DNA of 64,000 nucleotides from Roseibacillus persicicus (lineage in GTDB: Bacteria > Verrucomicrobiota > Verrucomicrobiia > Verrucomicrobiales > Akkermansiaceae): assembly GCF_014651675.1 (NCBI RefSeq), contig NZ_BMXI01000015.1, forward strand, positions 62,001-126,000. The letters run 5' to 3'. Position numbers and translations under genes: made by a program. Shown here one piece after another: positions 1 to 9,011 of the stretch (positions are counted from its first letter, which is position 1; each line of letters starts with the position of its first letter). Under the pieces are notes generated by a model. It did not search any database. It saw nothing but the letters and a program-made list of their open reading frames with translations, and was not told where the DNA came from.

Positions 1-201
1 AGGGTCCGCCATGTCGCGCGATGATTTGGAGATGAGCGCGGGAGCGTTTTGCTTCAGCCCCCCGGAAGCGAGGATGATGAGGTTGGCTCCCTGACTGAGA
101 AGAACCAGTCCGACCACAATGTCGATTTTCGATCCGCCCAAGAGACGGTAGATGCCGGAGGCGATGAGGAGGCCAATTGAGATGGCGATAAGTGTTTCCA
201 T
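1..201 (-). CDS. mrpC: Na+/H+ antiporter subunit MrpC/MnhC (partial, N-terminal part)
   Basis: The 67 visible residues read METLIAISIGLLIASGIYRL and on into a second membrane helix containing a GLVLLSQGANL stretch typical of MnhC/NuoK-like subunits. The protein is a small three-helix membrane subunit of the multi-subunit Mrp cation/proton antiporter, which uses the proton gradient to expel Na+ and help pH homeostasis. The gene runs off the left edge, so its C-terminus and any mrpD-G genes lie outside. It starts 7 bases after the mrpA-B stop on the same strand, so it is surely co-transcribed. The family call is firm; the organism's preferred ion is not visible. Confidence 0.88.
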   Translation of the reverse strand, partial: METLIAISIGLLIASGIYRLLGGSKIDIVVGLVLLSQGANLIILASGGLKQNAPALISKSSRDMADP

Positions 202-208
202 TGATTTG

Positions 209-2869
209 TTAGCTGCGCGAGATGTGAAAGTGACGGAGGTAGTTCATGGTGAAACCAATCACGGTGAGAAAGACTCCCAGGTCGAACAATACGGGAGTCC
301 CCAAATGAAAATCGCCCGAGTGAAACCAGAGTCCGGTGAAGAACGGGAGACCCTGCGAGAGAGGGAGAAGGGCCGAGAGGAGCGCAATCGCGAGACCTCC
401 AATCAGGAGAGCGCGGGAAAGATTTCTCATGCGCCGGGGAGTGAGGGCGGGGCTATTGCCCAAGAGGCCGAGTCCAATCGAGGCGGCGACTAACAGGGCC
501 GCGATGAAGCCTCCGCCCGGGGCATTGTGACCCCGCCAGAAGAACCAGAGGGCGGTCGGAACCAAAAGCGCGATGACCAGTGGTAAACCCGCGGACATCC
601 AGGAACTGGCAGTAAGTCCCGGCAGTGGAGCCCGCGAGCGAGCGGCTCCCAGTGCCGCATTGGCACCAAGAGCCGCAATGGCCAGCACTACGATCTCGCC
701 AAGGGTATCGAGAGCCCGGAAGTCAACGAGGATGACGTTGACGACATTGGCTCCAAAGGCAGAGGGCTTACTTTCCGCAAGATAGAAATCAGATACCGGG
801 TGGTCCCACTCCAAGGCCATGGACTTGAGGATGAGGATGGTCACGAGAAGTCCCGCGGAGGCGGCGAAGGTCGCGCGCCAGATCTTTCCCGTTACCTTCC
901 TGGCCTTGTGACGGGCCTTGAAAAGCACGCCGGCCATCAGGAAAAGAATGAGGGTCTCGGCCAGCAGCTGGGTCAGGGCCAGATCGGGCGCGCTGAACCA
1001 GAGATAGATGAAGGAGATGAGCAAACCCACAATCCCGAGCGACACCAGAATGGTGAGCGGAGTCTGGGCGCGCGCGGCAACGATGGTGGAGATGGCCAGC
1101 GCCGGGGCAAGGGCGAGGAAGATGTTGTATTGGTCGGAAAGGTTGGCGGTGAGATTGGGCCACTCGGTCACCCGCAGGGAGATGGCCGCCACGATTCCGA
1201 TCGCCGCCAGCATGATGGCGAGGTGGGTATTGAGGGTGCCTTTTTCCAAGAGGCGCGAGACGCCTTTAGCGATGAGCAGGAGAGCGCGCACGAGGGTGTC
1301 GTAGACTTCTTCGAAGAATGATTTTTCCACCGTCTTGCTGCGTCTCCGCACGAGCAAGGCCGTGGCCGCAATGGAGAGTGCAAGGGCTCCCAAGCCCAAG
1401 CCGAGGGCAGGATTCCAACCGGCCCAGAAGTAGAAGCCGGAGACGGTTTTCCCGCTCAAAGAAGTCGCGGCCTCCGCCCAGAGGCTCTTGTTGACCCAAG
1501 GGTAGGCGATCAGACTCAGGACTACTGCAAGGGCGGGCAGGGTGGTCGCCAGAGAGAGCGCGGCAGGCACTTTTTTCAAAGGCGGGGCTTGCTCGGGACG
1601 CTTCAGTAGCAGGGGCAGCAGAAGGCGTAGGCCCACACACAGGGCACCAGCCGCAGCCAGCGCAGTGGCGACCGCGAGCCAAGGGGAAGACTCCCACGCG
1701 GCGGCGAGGAGATACTCTTTCCCTAGGAATCCGGGGAAGGGCGGCAGGCCTAACAGGGAGGCAAGAGACACGACGATGATTGCCCCCGTCCACGGCAGGT
1801 GGGCAATGGCTCCGCGCAGGTCGGGAAGCTGGCGGCTGCCAAAGGCTTTTTCCAGATTACCGGCAGAAAGAAAGAGGGGAGCCTTGTAGAGGGCGTGGGC
1901 TGTTAGAAAAATCACGAAGGCCTTCAAGGCGGCGGGAGTGCCGATTCCCGCCAGAAGGGTGAGAAAGCCCAAGGCCGCCAGCGTGGTGCAGGCGAGCAGA
2001 CCCTTCATGTCCTGCTCACGGAGTCCCCGTATCACGGAGACCGCAACGGTGAGCAGACCGATGGTGGCAAGAGTCGGGGTCCAGACGGGATGCGCGCTCA
2101 GGACCGGAGCGAGGCTGGCCAGCAGAAAGACCCCAGCCTTGACCATGGTGGCGGAGTGGAGAAAGGCCGAGACCGGAGTGGGTCCCGCCATGGCATTGGG
2201 CAACCAGAAGTGGAAGGGGAACTGGGCAGACTTGGTGGCGGTCCCCAGAATGATGAGGACAACCGCCGCCGTGGCCAGAGGGCTGTTAGAGAGTTCGACC
2301 GCCTGCAATCCGGAAAGAGCAGTGGCTCCGGTTTCGAGGGTGAGGAGCACGAACCCTACTAACAAAGCCGCGCCACCGAAGAAGGTCACGAGCAAAGCCT
2401 GCGCGGCCTTGGCCCGGGTGTCCTCCTTTTCATGATGGAATCCGACCAGCAAAAAAGAGAGCAGCGAGGTCGCTTCCCAGAAGAGAAAGAGCAGGAGAAA
2501 GTTGTCCGACCAAATCACCCCCAGCATTGCGGAGGTGAAGAGCAGCAGGCAGGGGAGAATGGTCTTCAGGCGGGGATTCTGCGCAAAGTAGGTGGAGGCG
2601 TAGAGGATGATGCCACTGCCAATGGTGAAGATGAGAAAGCCAAACCACGCCGAGAAGGGAGTGATGCGCAGGGCGAAATCCATCCCCAACTGCGGGATCC
2701 AGGCAGTGTCAAAGAAGAGGTCTTCCCCCGCTGCCACGATGGGCAGCAGAAGTCCTCCTGCCGCTAACAGGGCAATGGCCGCAAAGGGACCGAAGGCCTT
2801 GCGGGGAAAGAATGGAACGAACAGGGCGAGGAGCGCTGGCAGGGCCAGCAAGAGAAATGGTGAGGGCAT
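209..2869 (-). CDS. mrpA: Na+/H+ antiporter subunit A-B fusion (MrpA with MrpB domain)
   Basis: This 886-residue polytopic membrane protein begins with a NuoL/MrpA-type proton-channel core (residues about 1-500; the HSATMVKAGVFLLA stretch near 240 is diagnostic). It continues through MbhD/MbhE-like segments (about 600-660, IYLWFSAPDLALTQLLAETL). It ends with an MnhB domain marked by FFWRGHNAPGGGFIAALL near 776. In many bacteria MrpA and MrpB are separate genes; here they are one frame. The gene sits 12 bases after the universal stress protein gene and 7 bases before mrpC, giving an operon read leftwards. The product should sit in the inner membrane as the large subunit of the Mrp antiporter. 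Confidence 0.93.
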   Translation of the reverse strand: MPSPFLLLALPALLALFVPFFPRKAFGPFAAIALLAAGGLLLPIVAAGEDLFFDTAWIPQLGMDFALRITPFSAWFGFLIFTIGSGIILYASTYFAQNPRLKTILPCLLLFTSAMLGVIWSDNFLLLFLFWEATSLLSFLLVGFHHEKEDTRAKAAQALLVTFFGGAALLVGFVLLTLETGATALSGLQAVELSNSPLATAAVVLIILGTATKSAQFPFHFWLPNAMAGPTPVSAFLHSATMVKAGVFLLASLAPVLSAHPVWTPTLATIGLLTVAVSVIRGLREQDMKGLLACTTLAALGFLTLLAGIGTPAALKAFVIFLTAHALYKAPLFLSAGNLEKAFGSRQLPDLRGAIAHLPWTGAIIVVSLASLLGLPPFPGFLGKEYLLAAAWESSPWLAVATALAAAGALCVGLRLLLPLLLKRPEQAPPLKKVPAALSLATTLPALAVVLSLIAYPWVNKSLWAEAATSLSGKTVSGFYFWAGWNPALGLGLGALALSIAATALLVRRRSKTVEKSFFEEVYDTLVRALLLIAKGVSRLLEKGTLNTHLAIMLAAIGIVAAISLRVTEWPNLTANLSDQYNIFLALAPALAISTIVAARAQTPLTILVSLGIVGLLISFIYLWFSAPDLALTQLLAETLILFLMAGVLFKARHKARKVTGKIWRATFAASAGLLVTILILKSMALEWDHPVSDFYLAESKPSAFGANVVNVILVDFRALDTLGEIVVLAIAALGANAALGAARSRAPLPGLTASSWMSAGLPLVIALLVPTALWFFWRGHNAPGGGFIAALLVAASIGLGLLGNSPALTPRRMRNLSRALLIGGLAIALLSALLPLSQGLPFFTGLWFHSGDFHLGTPVLFDLGVFLTVIGFTMNYLRHFHISRS

Positions 2870-2881
2870 CGAGGGGGAAAT

Positions 2882-3778
2882 CTATTTGGAAAGTCCAATG
2901 AGCTGGCGAAGGATTCCGAGGGTCTCGTTCTTCTTTTTGACGACCAGAACCGGGCGGTCGCAGTTGCGAATCACTTCAGCGGTCTGCCCGCCTAACAGCG
3001 TGACCGAGAGCGCTCCCCGACCATGGGAGCCGATGATGACGAGGTCGGCTTCGACCTTAGTTGCGGTTCTCACGATTTCCATGGAGGCCAGCGGATTTTC
3101 CGTGATGGTGAGTTTCCACGACTTGGCATTGTTCACCGTCTTTCTCACCAGCCGGGTGAGCTGGGACAGGGAGGACTGGTGAATTTCCCTTCGCAGGTGA
3201 TCACGGGAGATGGCCATGGTGGCCCGCGAGTCCATGGGGAGCTTCATCACGTGGAGGGCTTCCAGTCTGGTCTCCTGCTGGGCCAGGCTGGAAAAAGCCT
3301 CCGCCCACTCGAGCGCGAGCTCGGAGAGGTCCGACAGGTCGATGGCGGTCAGGATGGAGGTGAAGGCGGGTGGGCAGTCAGCGGGCACGAGCAAAACGCC
3401 CACGGGACTTTTGCGCGCCAGACGCTCTGCAAAGAGACGGCTGTCGAGGTCGCAGACCGGCAGAATCACGAGGTCGTAGGTTCCAGCTGCGAGATGCGCG
3501 AGAACCAGCTTCAGCGGATTGCCGGTTTCGACAAAGACCTCGGTCTCAGTCGCTTCTTCAAACTCGGCAGCCCACTGGGAGAGCTTCTCGTGCTCGCCCT
3601 GCAAAAGGGAGTCTTGCCCTTCGAGGGGAGGGAAATCGGGGAGGTGATTTTCCGTGCAGGAGATGAGGTCCACCTTTCGCGCTCCGGCAGCCCGTGCGAT
3701 CGTCTTGGCCCAAGCGATTGCGTTGGAACCATCGGTGTGAGAGGGGAGGAGGGTAAGGACGTGCTGGAATCTCTTCAT
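2882..3778 (-). CDS. Universal stress protein, tandem UspA domains
   Basis: The protein has 298 residues, about twice a single UspA domain. The N-terminal half (MKRFQHVLTLLPSHTDGSNA) is the more diverged repeat. The C-terminal half ends in the ATP-binding signature GSHGRGALSVTLLGGQTAEV followed by DRPVLVV, so the second domain probably binds ATP. UspA proteins are cytoplasmic stress or nucleotide-binding proteins; the exact role cannot be read from sequence. The gene is the first of a leftward operon with mrpA-B and mrpC, 12 bases upstream of mrpA-B, which suggests a link to ion or pH stress. About 180 AT-leaning bases upstream probably hold the promoter. Confidence 0.88.
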   Translation of the reverse strand: MKRFQHVLTLLPSHTDGSNAIAWAKTIARAAGARKVDLISCTENHLPDFPPLEGQDSLLQGEHEKLSQWAAEFEEATETEVFVETGNPLKLVLAHLAAGTYDLVILPVCDLDSRLFAERLARKSPVGVLLVPADCPPAFTSILTAIDLSDLSELALEWAEAFSSLAQQETRLEALHVMKLPMDSRATMAISRDHLRREIHQSSLSQLTRLVRKTVNNAKSWKLTITENPLASMEIVRTATKVEADLVIIGSHGRGALSVTLLGGQTAEVIRNCDRPVLVVKKKNETLGILRQLIGLSK

Positions 3779-3959
3779 GAAAATTGTTTCATGAACAACA
3801 AAGCACGAAAAATAATGCGTGCAACTAAAAGCGCATTTTTTCGTCTTTTAATTTTGGGGAAAGAGTTTTGCTGCTCACTCCGCGCCTTTGTGAGGTCGGC
3901 GTGCAGGTCACGACCTGAGCGTCTGATGCTCCTCGTTGGCAGCCCGGGCCTGTTACGCT

Positions 3960-6900
3960 CTAGGCCGCCTGATACTTCTTGAAGTTCTCCGCCTGCTCGA
4001 AGATTTCCTGATAGACCTCGTCGCGGTCCACCGGCGGATAGCCATTTTCAGCAAGGAGGATGATGAGGTCGACCTTCAGTTCCGCTTTGATGTCGGCCCT
4101 CTGACTCCAGTCGGTGTATTTCGCTTTGTCGTCCACGACCGTTTTTACCTTCTTGGCGAGGGTGATGAGTTTCTCTTCGGGATACTCGAAATCATACTTG
4201 TGGGCGAGAGTCTTGAGGATGTCGTAGAAGGACTTTTCTTCCAAATCGATTCCCATCTCACCGAAGGATTGTTTCTCCTTCTGGAGGGCGTGGATCAACT
4301 CGATCATTTCTTCAGGAATGGTGTCTAGAAAGCTACTGTCTAAAACGTCCTTCTCGTCTCGCTCGTTGTATTTGTTCACCAGCGCCTGGAACTGCTTGCT
4401 AAAGTCTACGCCCTTGACCTTGTTGACCTTTTTAAAGTCCTCGATAGCTTTCTTGAGCAATTGCTGGAGCAACTTAATCTTGGTGTTGGGCAGCTTAATT
4501 TTTTCGATTTTGGCCAGATAATCGTCGCCGAAAATATCAATCTCGGCGGCGCCATCTTCGCCCAATTTAAAGATTTCCTCGATGCCATCGCTCTGGAGCG
4601 CTTCGGAAATCATTTCACGCACCTTGGCATTCATCTGGGCACTGTCGGGGGCATCGCCTTTGGTCAGCTTGGCCACGATGGAGCGCACGGCGAGGTAGAA
4701 GTGGATCAGGTCGCGTTCCTCTTGCGTAAAGGCGTCGCTTCCGCAGCAGATGTCATAGGCGGCTTTCAGACGCTTGACCAAGGCCATGATCCGCTTCTCG
4801 ATCTTGTCGGTCAGTTGGACGAACTCAGCAGCCCGGTTCAGGCAGTGCAGTTGTTCGGTCGGGGTGCCGGTGAAGTAGGGGGCGGTGTCGAATTGGTGGA
4901 AGACTCGTCCTAACAGGTCCAGGTGGTCGCGCACCACGATGAGGGAGGCCTCGATTTCTTCGATGTTGCTGCTGTCTGCCTTGGAGTAATGCGCCAGCGC
5001 GAGATTCATCTGCTTCTTGATGCCGATGTAGTCGACGACAAGGCCCTTTTTCTTGTTCGCAAACTTCCGGTTCACGCGAGAGATGGTCTGGATCAGGTTG
5101 TGGCGTTGGACCGGCTTGTCTATGTAGATGGTATCGAGGAAGGGCACGTCAAATCCCGTCAGCCACATGTCCACCACGATGGCGATTTTGAAATTGGATT
5201 CCGCTTTCTTGAACTGGGTATCGAACTTCTTGCGCTCGTCCTTGTTGCCGAGCAGATCGTAGAGCGCCTTCTCGTCGTCCTTGCCGCGCGTCATCACCAT
5301 CTTGACGCGTTCCATCGGTAGGATTTCCTTTTTCTGTTGGTCGCTTAGTTCCACGCCCTCGGCAGCGACCCTTACCTCGCCCCACTCCGGGCGCAGGGCG
5401 ATGACTTCTTGGTAAAAGGCATAGGCAATTTGGCGACTGCTACTCACAAAGATGGCCTTGCCTGCCACCGTCGAGCCTTCCTCAATTCGCTTCTCATAAT
5501 GGGCCACAAAGTCCGCCGCCAGCGCTGCGATGCGTTTCGGGTCGCCGAGGATCGCGCCCATATTGGCCATTGTCTTCTTGCTGTCTTCGATGGCGTAGTC
5601 ACTCGCTCCGGCTTCGGCGCATTGGTCGTAATACTTCTCGATCTCCTCCAGCTTGCTGTTGTCGAGGATCACCTTGGCGGCCCGGCCCTCGTAGACGATG
5701 GGCACCGTGATCTCGTCGGCCACCGATTCGGTCATGGTGTAGCTGTCCACCACCTCACCAAAGACATCCAGCGTGGCATCGATGGGCGTGCCGGTGAAAC
5801 CCACGTAGGTCGCATTCGGGAGCGAGTCGTGCAGATACTTGGCAAAGCCAAAAGTCCGTTTCACTCCGTCTTCGGTGACCTTGATCTTCTGATCCAAGTT
5901 CACCTGACTGCGATGCGCTTCATCCGAGATGCAGATCACATTGGTGCGATCAGTTAGGAGCTCGGTGTCTTCGGTGAATTTGTGAATCGTGGTCAGAAAG
6001 ACCCCGCCGCTATTTCGCCCCTTCAGGAGACTTCGCAAGTGTTCGCGACTCTCCACACTGACCACGGACGCATCGCCGAGGTAGCCCTTGCCACTGGTGA
6101 ATAGCTCTGAGAGTTGCCCGTCCAGATCGGTGCGGTCGGTGATGAGGACGATGGTGGGGCTAGAGAGCGCCACGCTCTTCATCAGCAGCCGCGCCAGGAA
6201 CAGCATGGTGTAGCTCTTCCCGCAACCGGTCGCTCCAAAGTAGGTGCCGCCCTTGCCATCGCCTTCCGGCTTCTGATGGGCGAGAATGTTTCGATACAGT
6301 TTGGTCGCAGCGTAGTATTGGGGATAGCGGCAAAGAATCTTCTCCTCCTTGCGCGAGGTGTCGGGCAGGTAGACGAAGTTGCGGATGACATCGATTAGGC
6401 GCAGGGGGTTGAAGAGCCCCTGCATCATTGTGTAGAGCGAATTGATACCGTCCTTCTCGACCAGTTCACTGCCATCTGTCTTGCGCCAAGCGTAGTAGAA
6501 CTCGTAGGGGGCGAAGAAGGAGCCGACCCGATTGTTCGAGCCGTCGCTCATCACGCAAAAGGCATTATATTTGAAAAGCTCGGGGATGTCGCGCTGGTAG
6601 CGGGTGGTGAGCTGCACGTAGGCCTCGTGAAGCTTCACTTCCTCGCGAATCGCACTCTTGAACTCAAAGACCACCAGAGGCAGCCCGTTGACGTAAAGAA
6701 TACCATCCGGGATGCGCTTCTCGGACCCAAGGATTTCCAGCTGAGTGACGAGCTTGAAAATGTTTCCGCTGCCTCCATAGACCACCTCATTTTCCGCCAC
6801 GATGTTCGGCACCTCACCGGACTTCGGCTGGCGAAAGTCCACTAAGTCCGAGTAATCCATCAGTTGGATATAGAGGTCCTTCTGATTGCGGTCTTCGCGC

Positions 6901-7178
6901 TTCAACAAAAAGCCATCCGAGACCAGCTTCATGATGGCCTTGTTGCTCTCGTAGAGGTCGGCGGCGGAGTAGGCTTCCAGCAGCTTGATAACGGCCTTGA
7001 TTTCCTGCGGCGTGATGTGGTCGGCCGCATACTGCCTGGCCAGAAAGGCTCGCAAGTCGGCCTTGATGAGCACCTCTTGCGGTTGGCGCTCAATCGCTTC
7101 GCCCAAGACATGCGGATAGCCCTCGACTCCGAGGAGTTCGATGATGGCGGTTTCGAGTTGGGCTTCGGTGAATTTCAT
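3960..7178 (-). CDS. hsdR: Type I restriction enzyme endonuclease/translocase subunit HsdR
   Basis: A full-length 1072-residue HsdR. The N-terminal PD-(D/E)xK nuclease motif is visible as D158, E172 and K174 (IPDGILY then VFEFKS). The superfamily 2 motor has Walker A FGATGCGKS around 314-322, a DEAH box (SDEAH, about 418-422) and VGFTGTP. The C-terminal helical region follows. With HsdM and HsdS it would cut unmodified DNA after ATP-driven translocation. The start ATG overlaps the TGA of the upstream AlbA_2 gene (ATGA), so translation is probably coupled. Its first 53 codons are partly repeated at 9012-9182 in a decayed second copy, about 87% identical in protein. Confidence 0.96.
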   Translation of the reverse strand: MKFTEAQLETAIIELLGVEGYPHVLGEAIERQPQEVLIKADLRAFLARQYAADHITPQEIKAVIKLLEAYSAADLYESNKAIMKLVSDGFLLKREDRNQKDLYIQLMDYSDLVDFRQPKSGEVPNIVAENEVVYGGSGNIFKLVTQLEILGSEKRIPDGILYVNGLPLVVFEFKSAIREEVKLHEAYVQLTTRYQRDIPELFKYNAFCVMSDGSNNRVGSFFAPYEFYYAWRKTDGSELVEKDGINSLYTMMQGLFNPLRLIDVIRNFVYLPDTSRKEEKILCRYPQYYAATKLYRNILAHQKPEGDGKGGTYFGATGCGKSYTMLFLARLLMKSVALSSPTIVLITDRTDLDGQLSELFTSGKGYLGDASVVSVESREHLRSLLKGRNSGGVFLTTIHKFTEDTELLTDRTNVICISDEAHRSQVNLDQKIKVTEDGVKRTFGFAKYLHDSLPNATYVGFTGTPIDATLDVFGEVVDSYTMTESVADEITVPIVYEGRAAKVILDNSKLEEIEKYYDQCAEAGASDYAIEDSKKTMANMGAILGDPKRIAALAADFVAHYEKRIEEGSTVAGKAIFVSSSRQIAYAFYQEVIALRPEWGEVRVAAEGVELSDQQKKEILPMERVKMVMTRGKDDEKALYDLLGNKDERKKFDTQFKKAESNFKIAIVVDMWLTGFDVPFLDTIYIDKPVQRHNLIQTISRVNRKFANKKKGLVVDYIGIKKQMNLALAHYSKADSSNIEEIEASLIVVRDHLDLLGRVFHQFDTAPYFTGTPTEQLHCLNRAAEFVQLTDKIEKRIMALVKRLKAAYDICCGSDAFTQEERDLIHFYLAVRSIVAKLTKGDAPDSAQMNAKVREMISEALQSDGIEEIFKLGEDGAAEIDIFGDDYLAKIEKIKLPNTKIKLLQQLLKKAIEDFKKVNKVKGVDFSKQFQALVNKYNERDEKDVLDSSFLDTIPEEMIELIHALQKEKQSFGEMGIDLEEKSFYDILKTLAHKYDFEYPEEKLITLAKKVKTVVDDKAKYTDWSQRADIKAELKVDLIILLAENGYPPVDRDEVYQEIFEQAENFKKYQAA

Positions 7179-8617
7179 GAGTCGATGACCTCCCAGTGGC
7201 CGCCTTTGTCTGCGCCGATGCGCTTCAACCGACCTTCGTTTTGTAACGCTTTGAGATTGCGTTCGATGCTTCGAGTCGTCACCCCCGATTTCTCCGACAT
7301 TTCAGAGATAGTGATTCCCTTGTTCTCAGAAACTAGGCGTATGATTTTCTCCGACGTTTTCTCCGACGTTTTCTCCGACGTTTTCTCCGACGTTTTCTCC
7401 GACGTTTTCTCCGACGTTTTCTCCGACGTTTTCTCCGACGTTTTCTCCGACGTTTTCTCCGAACTTTTCTCCGAACTTTTCTCCGAACTTTTCTCCGAAC
7501 TTTTCTCCGACGCCCGCAGCAGCTCCACCAAAACGCCGCCGGAGCGTTCTTGGAACACCGGTTCCGCGAGTCCTGCCGCCTTGCAAGCCTCGCTGATCTT
7601 TTCCACCCCGCGCCCCCAGGAGTCGATGTAGCCGGCTTTGTAGCAGACCTCGGCAATCAGGGGATTGCGTGGGATCGATTCATGGGGCTGGAAGAGTTGC
7701 TCGATGCTGAGTTCTTCGGGCAGGTTCCCGGCGTTCCATAGCGTAAGACGGTCGTCGTAGACCTTCATCTGGGTCATGCTGCCGAGGTAGTTGCGGTGGA
7801 CGAGGGCGTTGAGCAGCATCTCACGCAGGGCTTCGACCGGGTATTCCAGTTCTTCGATGCGCTGGATGCCTTCAAAGCGCACCGGCTTGGTGAGGAACTT
7901 TCGCTCCAATTGTTCGACAATGTCGGGCAGCATGGCAAGGAGGTTGCCCTCGCTGACTTCCTGGAATCTGAGCTCGGTCTCGCTGGCACCAAAGCGGCCG
8001 ATCTTGACAAAGAGGTTGGGGTAAAATTCTCCTGGGTCCTTGCCAAAAAGCACCAGTGCAGCCCGGGTGATCCCCTCGCGGGTCGTGAGGCGCAGCTTTT
8101 TCAGAATCTCCGTATCAGATAAATCGGACAAGTCCGGCAAGCGTCCGGCCTTGGCGGCGTCGCGCTTGAAGCGCTCAATCGCTGCGGGGTCGATGTCCTC
8201 CAGCGTCGCCTTGGGTTCGATGACCCGGTCCCAGGTGAGCCCCATTTTCTTGAGCAGAAAGTCATTGAGCGCGGCACCTTTGAGCTCCTGTTTGACGCTG
8301 CCGGAACGCCAGTAATACACTCCGCGCAGCGAGATCGGAACCGATGAGGGGGCCACCGTGATTTCAAGGTGGGCCTTGCCGTTCTCTTCATGCAGATCCA
8401 CCTTCGGCATCAGGCCCAATTTGTCCCTGATTTTGTTTGGAAGGTCTTCCAGCAACTTCTCCGCCTTGGTCAAGCCGACCACCTGGCCCGAATCATCCAT
8501 ACCGACGAAAATCCGCCCCCCCTCGGCATTGGCAAAGCCACAAATCCACTTCAGGTAGTCGTCATGCCATGACTCCTTCCATTCGGTGTTTTGGGATTCT
8601 TTGCGGGATGGTTTCAT
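7175..8617 (-). CDS. AlbA_2 (Schlafen-like) domain putative ATP-binding regulator with SEK-repeat linker
   Basis: The 480-residue protein has an N-terminal AlbA_2 domain (NTEWKESWHDDYLKWICGFA, then AEGGRIFVGMDDSG). A RecG-homolog/HATPase_c_4-like region follows (EALREMLLNALVHRNY near 265-280, ending near 360). Next come fourteen SEKS/SEKT units (residues about 369-424) and a C-terminal winged helix-turn-helix (ITISEMSEKSGVTTRSIERN). Proteins of this build are putative transcriptional regulators often found beside restriction and other defence genes; their biochemical activity is poorly defined. It overlaps hsdR by 4 bases and lies downstream of a rhuM remnant, so it probably arrived together with this hsdR. 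Confidence 0.85.
   Translation of the reverse strand: MKPSRKESQNTEWKESWHDDYLKWICGFANAEGGRIFVGMDDSGQVVGLTKAEKLLEDLPNKIRDKLGLMPKVDLHEENGKAHLEITVAPSSVPISLRGVYYWRSGSVKQELKGAALNDFLLKKMGLTWDRVIEPKATLEDIDPAAIERFKRDAAKAGRLPDLSDLSDTEILKKLRLTTREGITRAALVLFGKDPGEFYPNLFVKIGRFGASETELRFQEVSEGNLLAMLPDIVEQLERKFLTKPVRFEGIQRIEELEYPVEALREMLLNALVHRNYLGSMTQMKVYDDRLTLWNAGNLPEELSIEQLFQPHESIPRNPLIAEVCYKAGYIDSWGRGVEKISEACKAAGLAEPVFQERSGGVLVELLRASEKSSEKSSEKSSEKSSEKTSEKTSEKTSEKTSEKTSEKTSEKTSEKTSEKTSEKIIRLVSENKGITISEMSEKSGVTTRSIERNLKALQNEGRLKRIGADKGGHWEVIDS
7346..7513 (-). repeat. 12-bp tandem repeat, 14 units, coding SEKT/SEKS
   Basis: Fourteen head-to-tail 12-base units (plus-strand form TTTTCTCCGACG or TTTTCTCCGAAC) encode SEK-T or SEK-S in the AlbA_2 protein. 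Four SEKS units come first in the protein, then nine SEKT units and a last SEK before the winged helix. The units are nearly identical within each sub-block, which suggests recent slippage. The unit length keeps frame, so copy number can change without breaking the gene. All three minus-strand frames stay open through the tract. Confidence 0.95.
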
Positions 8618-8635
8618 TGGTTGGTGGTTTGTTGC

Positions 8636-9001
8636 TTAGGAGCTTAACATGGGGGCAAAAGTTTTGAAATCTGCGGAACTGGGTGCAAGGGGCGATTTTA
8701 CCCGAAATCCCACTGCCAAAATGGCTTCCAGATTGTAGTACTGCACATCGTAGGATTTCCCGTCGGCGGCAGTTGTCCGGAAACTCCGGAAAACTGAATC
8801 GGCCTCCAACTCGCCTTCTTCGAACAGGTTTTTCAGGTGCTCGCTGATGGTCTTTTTCGAGCGTTCGTAAAGCTCGCCCATCAAGGCCTGTGAGAGCCAG
8901 ATCGTTTCGTTTTCGAACCGGCACTCGACCCGCGATTTTCCTTCCTCGGTGGTGTAGAGGAGGAATTCGCCAGTCGGGGACATCTCTGGTTCTTCAGGCA
9001 T
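8636..9001 (-). pseudogene. RhuM-family protein remnant, truncated
   Basis: The 121-residue frame matches the N-terminal third of RhuM-type proteins: a short strand, then FENETIWLSQALMGELYERS, KTISEHLKNLFEEGEL, and YYNLEAILAVGFRVKS. Intact RhuM proteins are roughly 330-350 residues and continue with a GTQFRxWAT-like segment. Here that segment appears in a neighbouring frame just after FRVKS (CTQFRRFQNF, near 8690), so a frameshift followed by loss of the remaining C-terminal two thirds is likely. It starts 10 bases after the hsdR 5' fragment. RhuM genes are common passengers in type I R-M operons. The function is probably lost. Confidence 0.72.
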
Positions 9002-9011
9002 AATCTGTTTT

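Noticed and set aside
7346-7513. CRISPR-like repeat array
   Set aside because: The units are contiguous 12-mers without spacers and encode a protein repeat.
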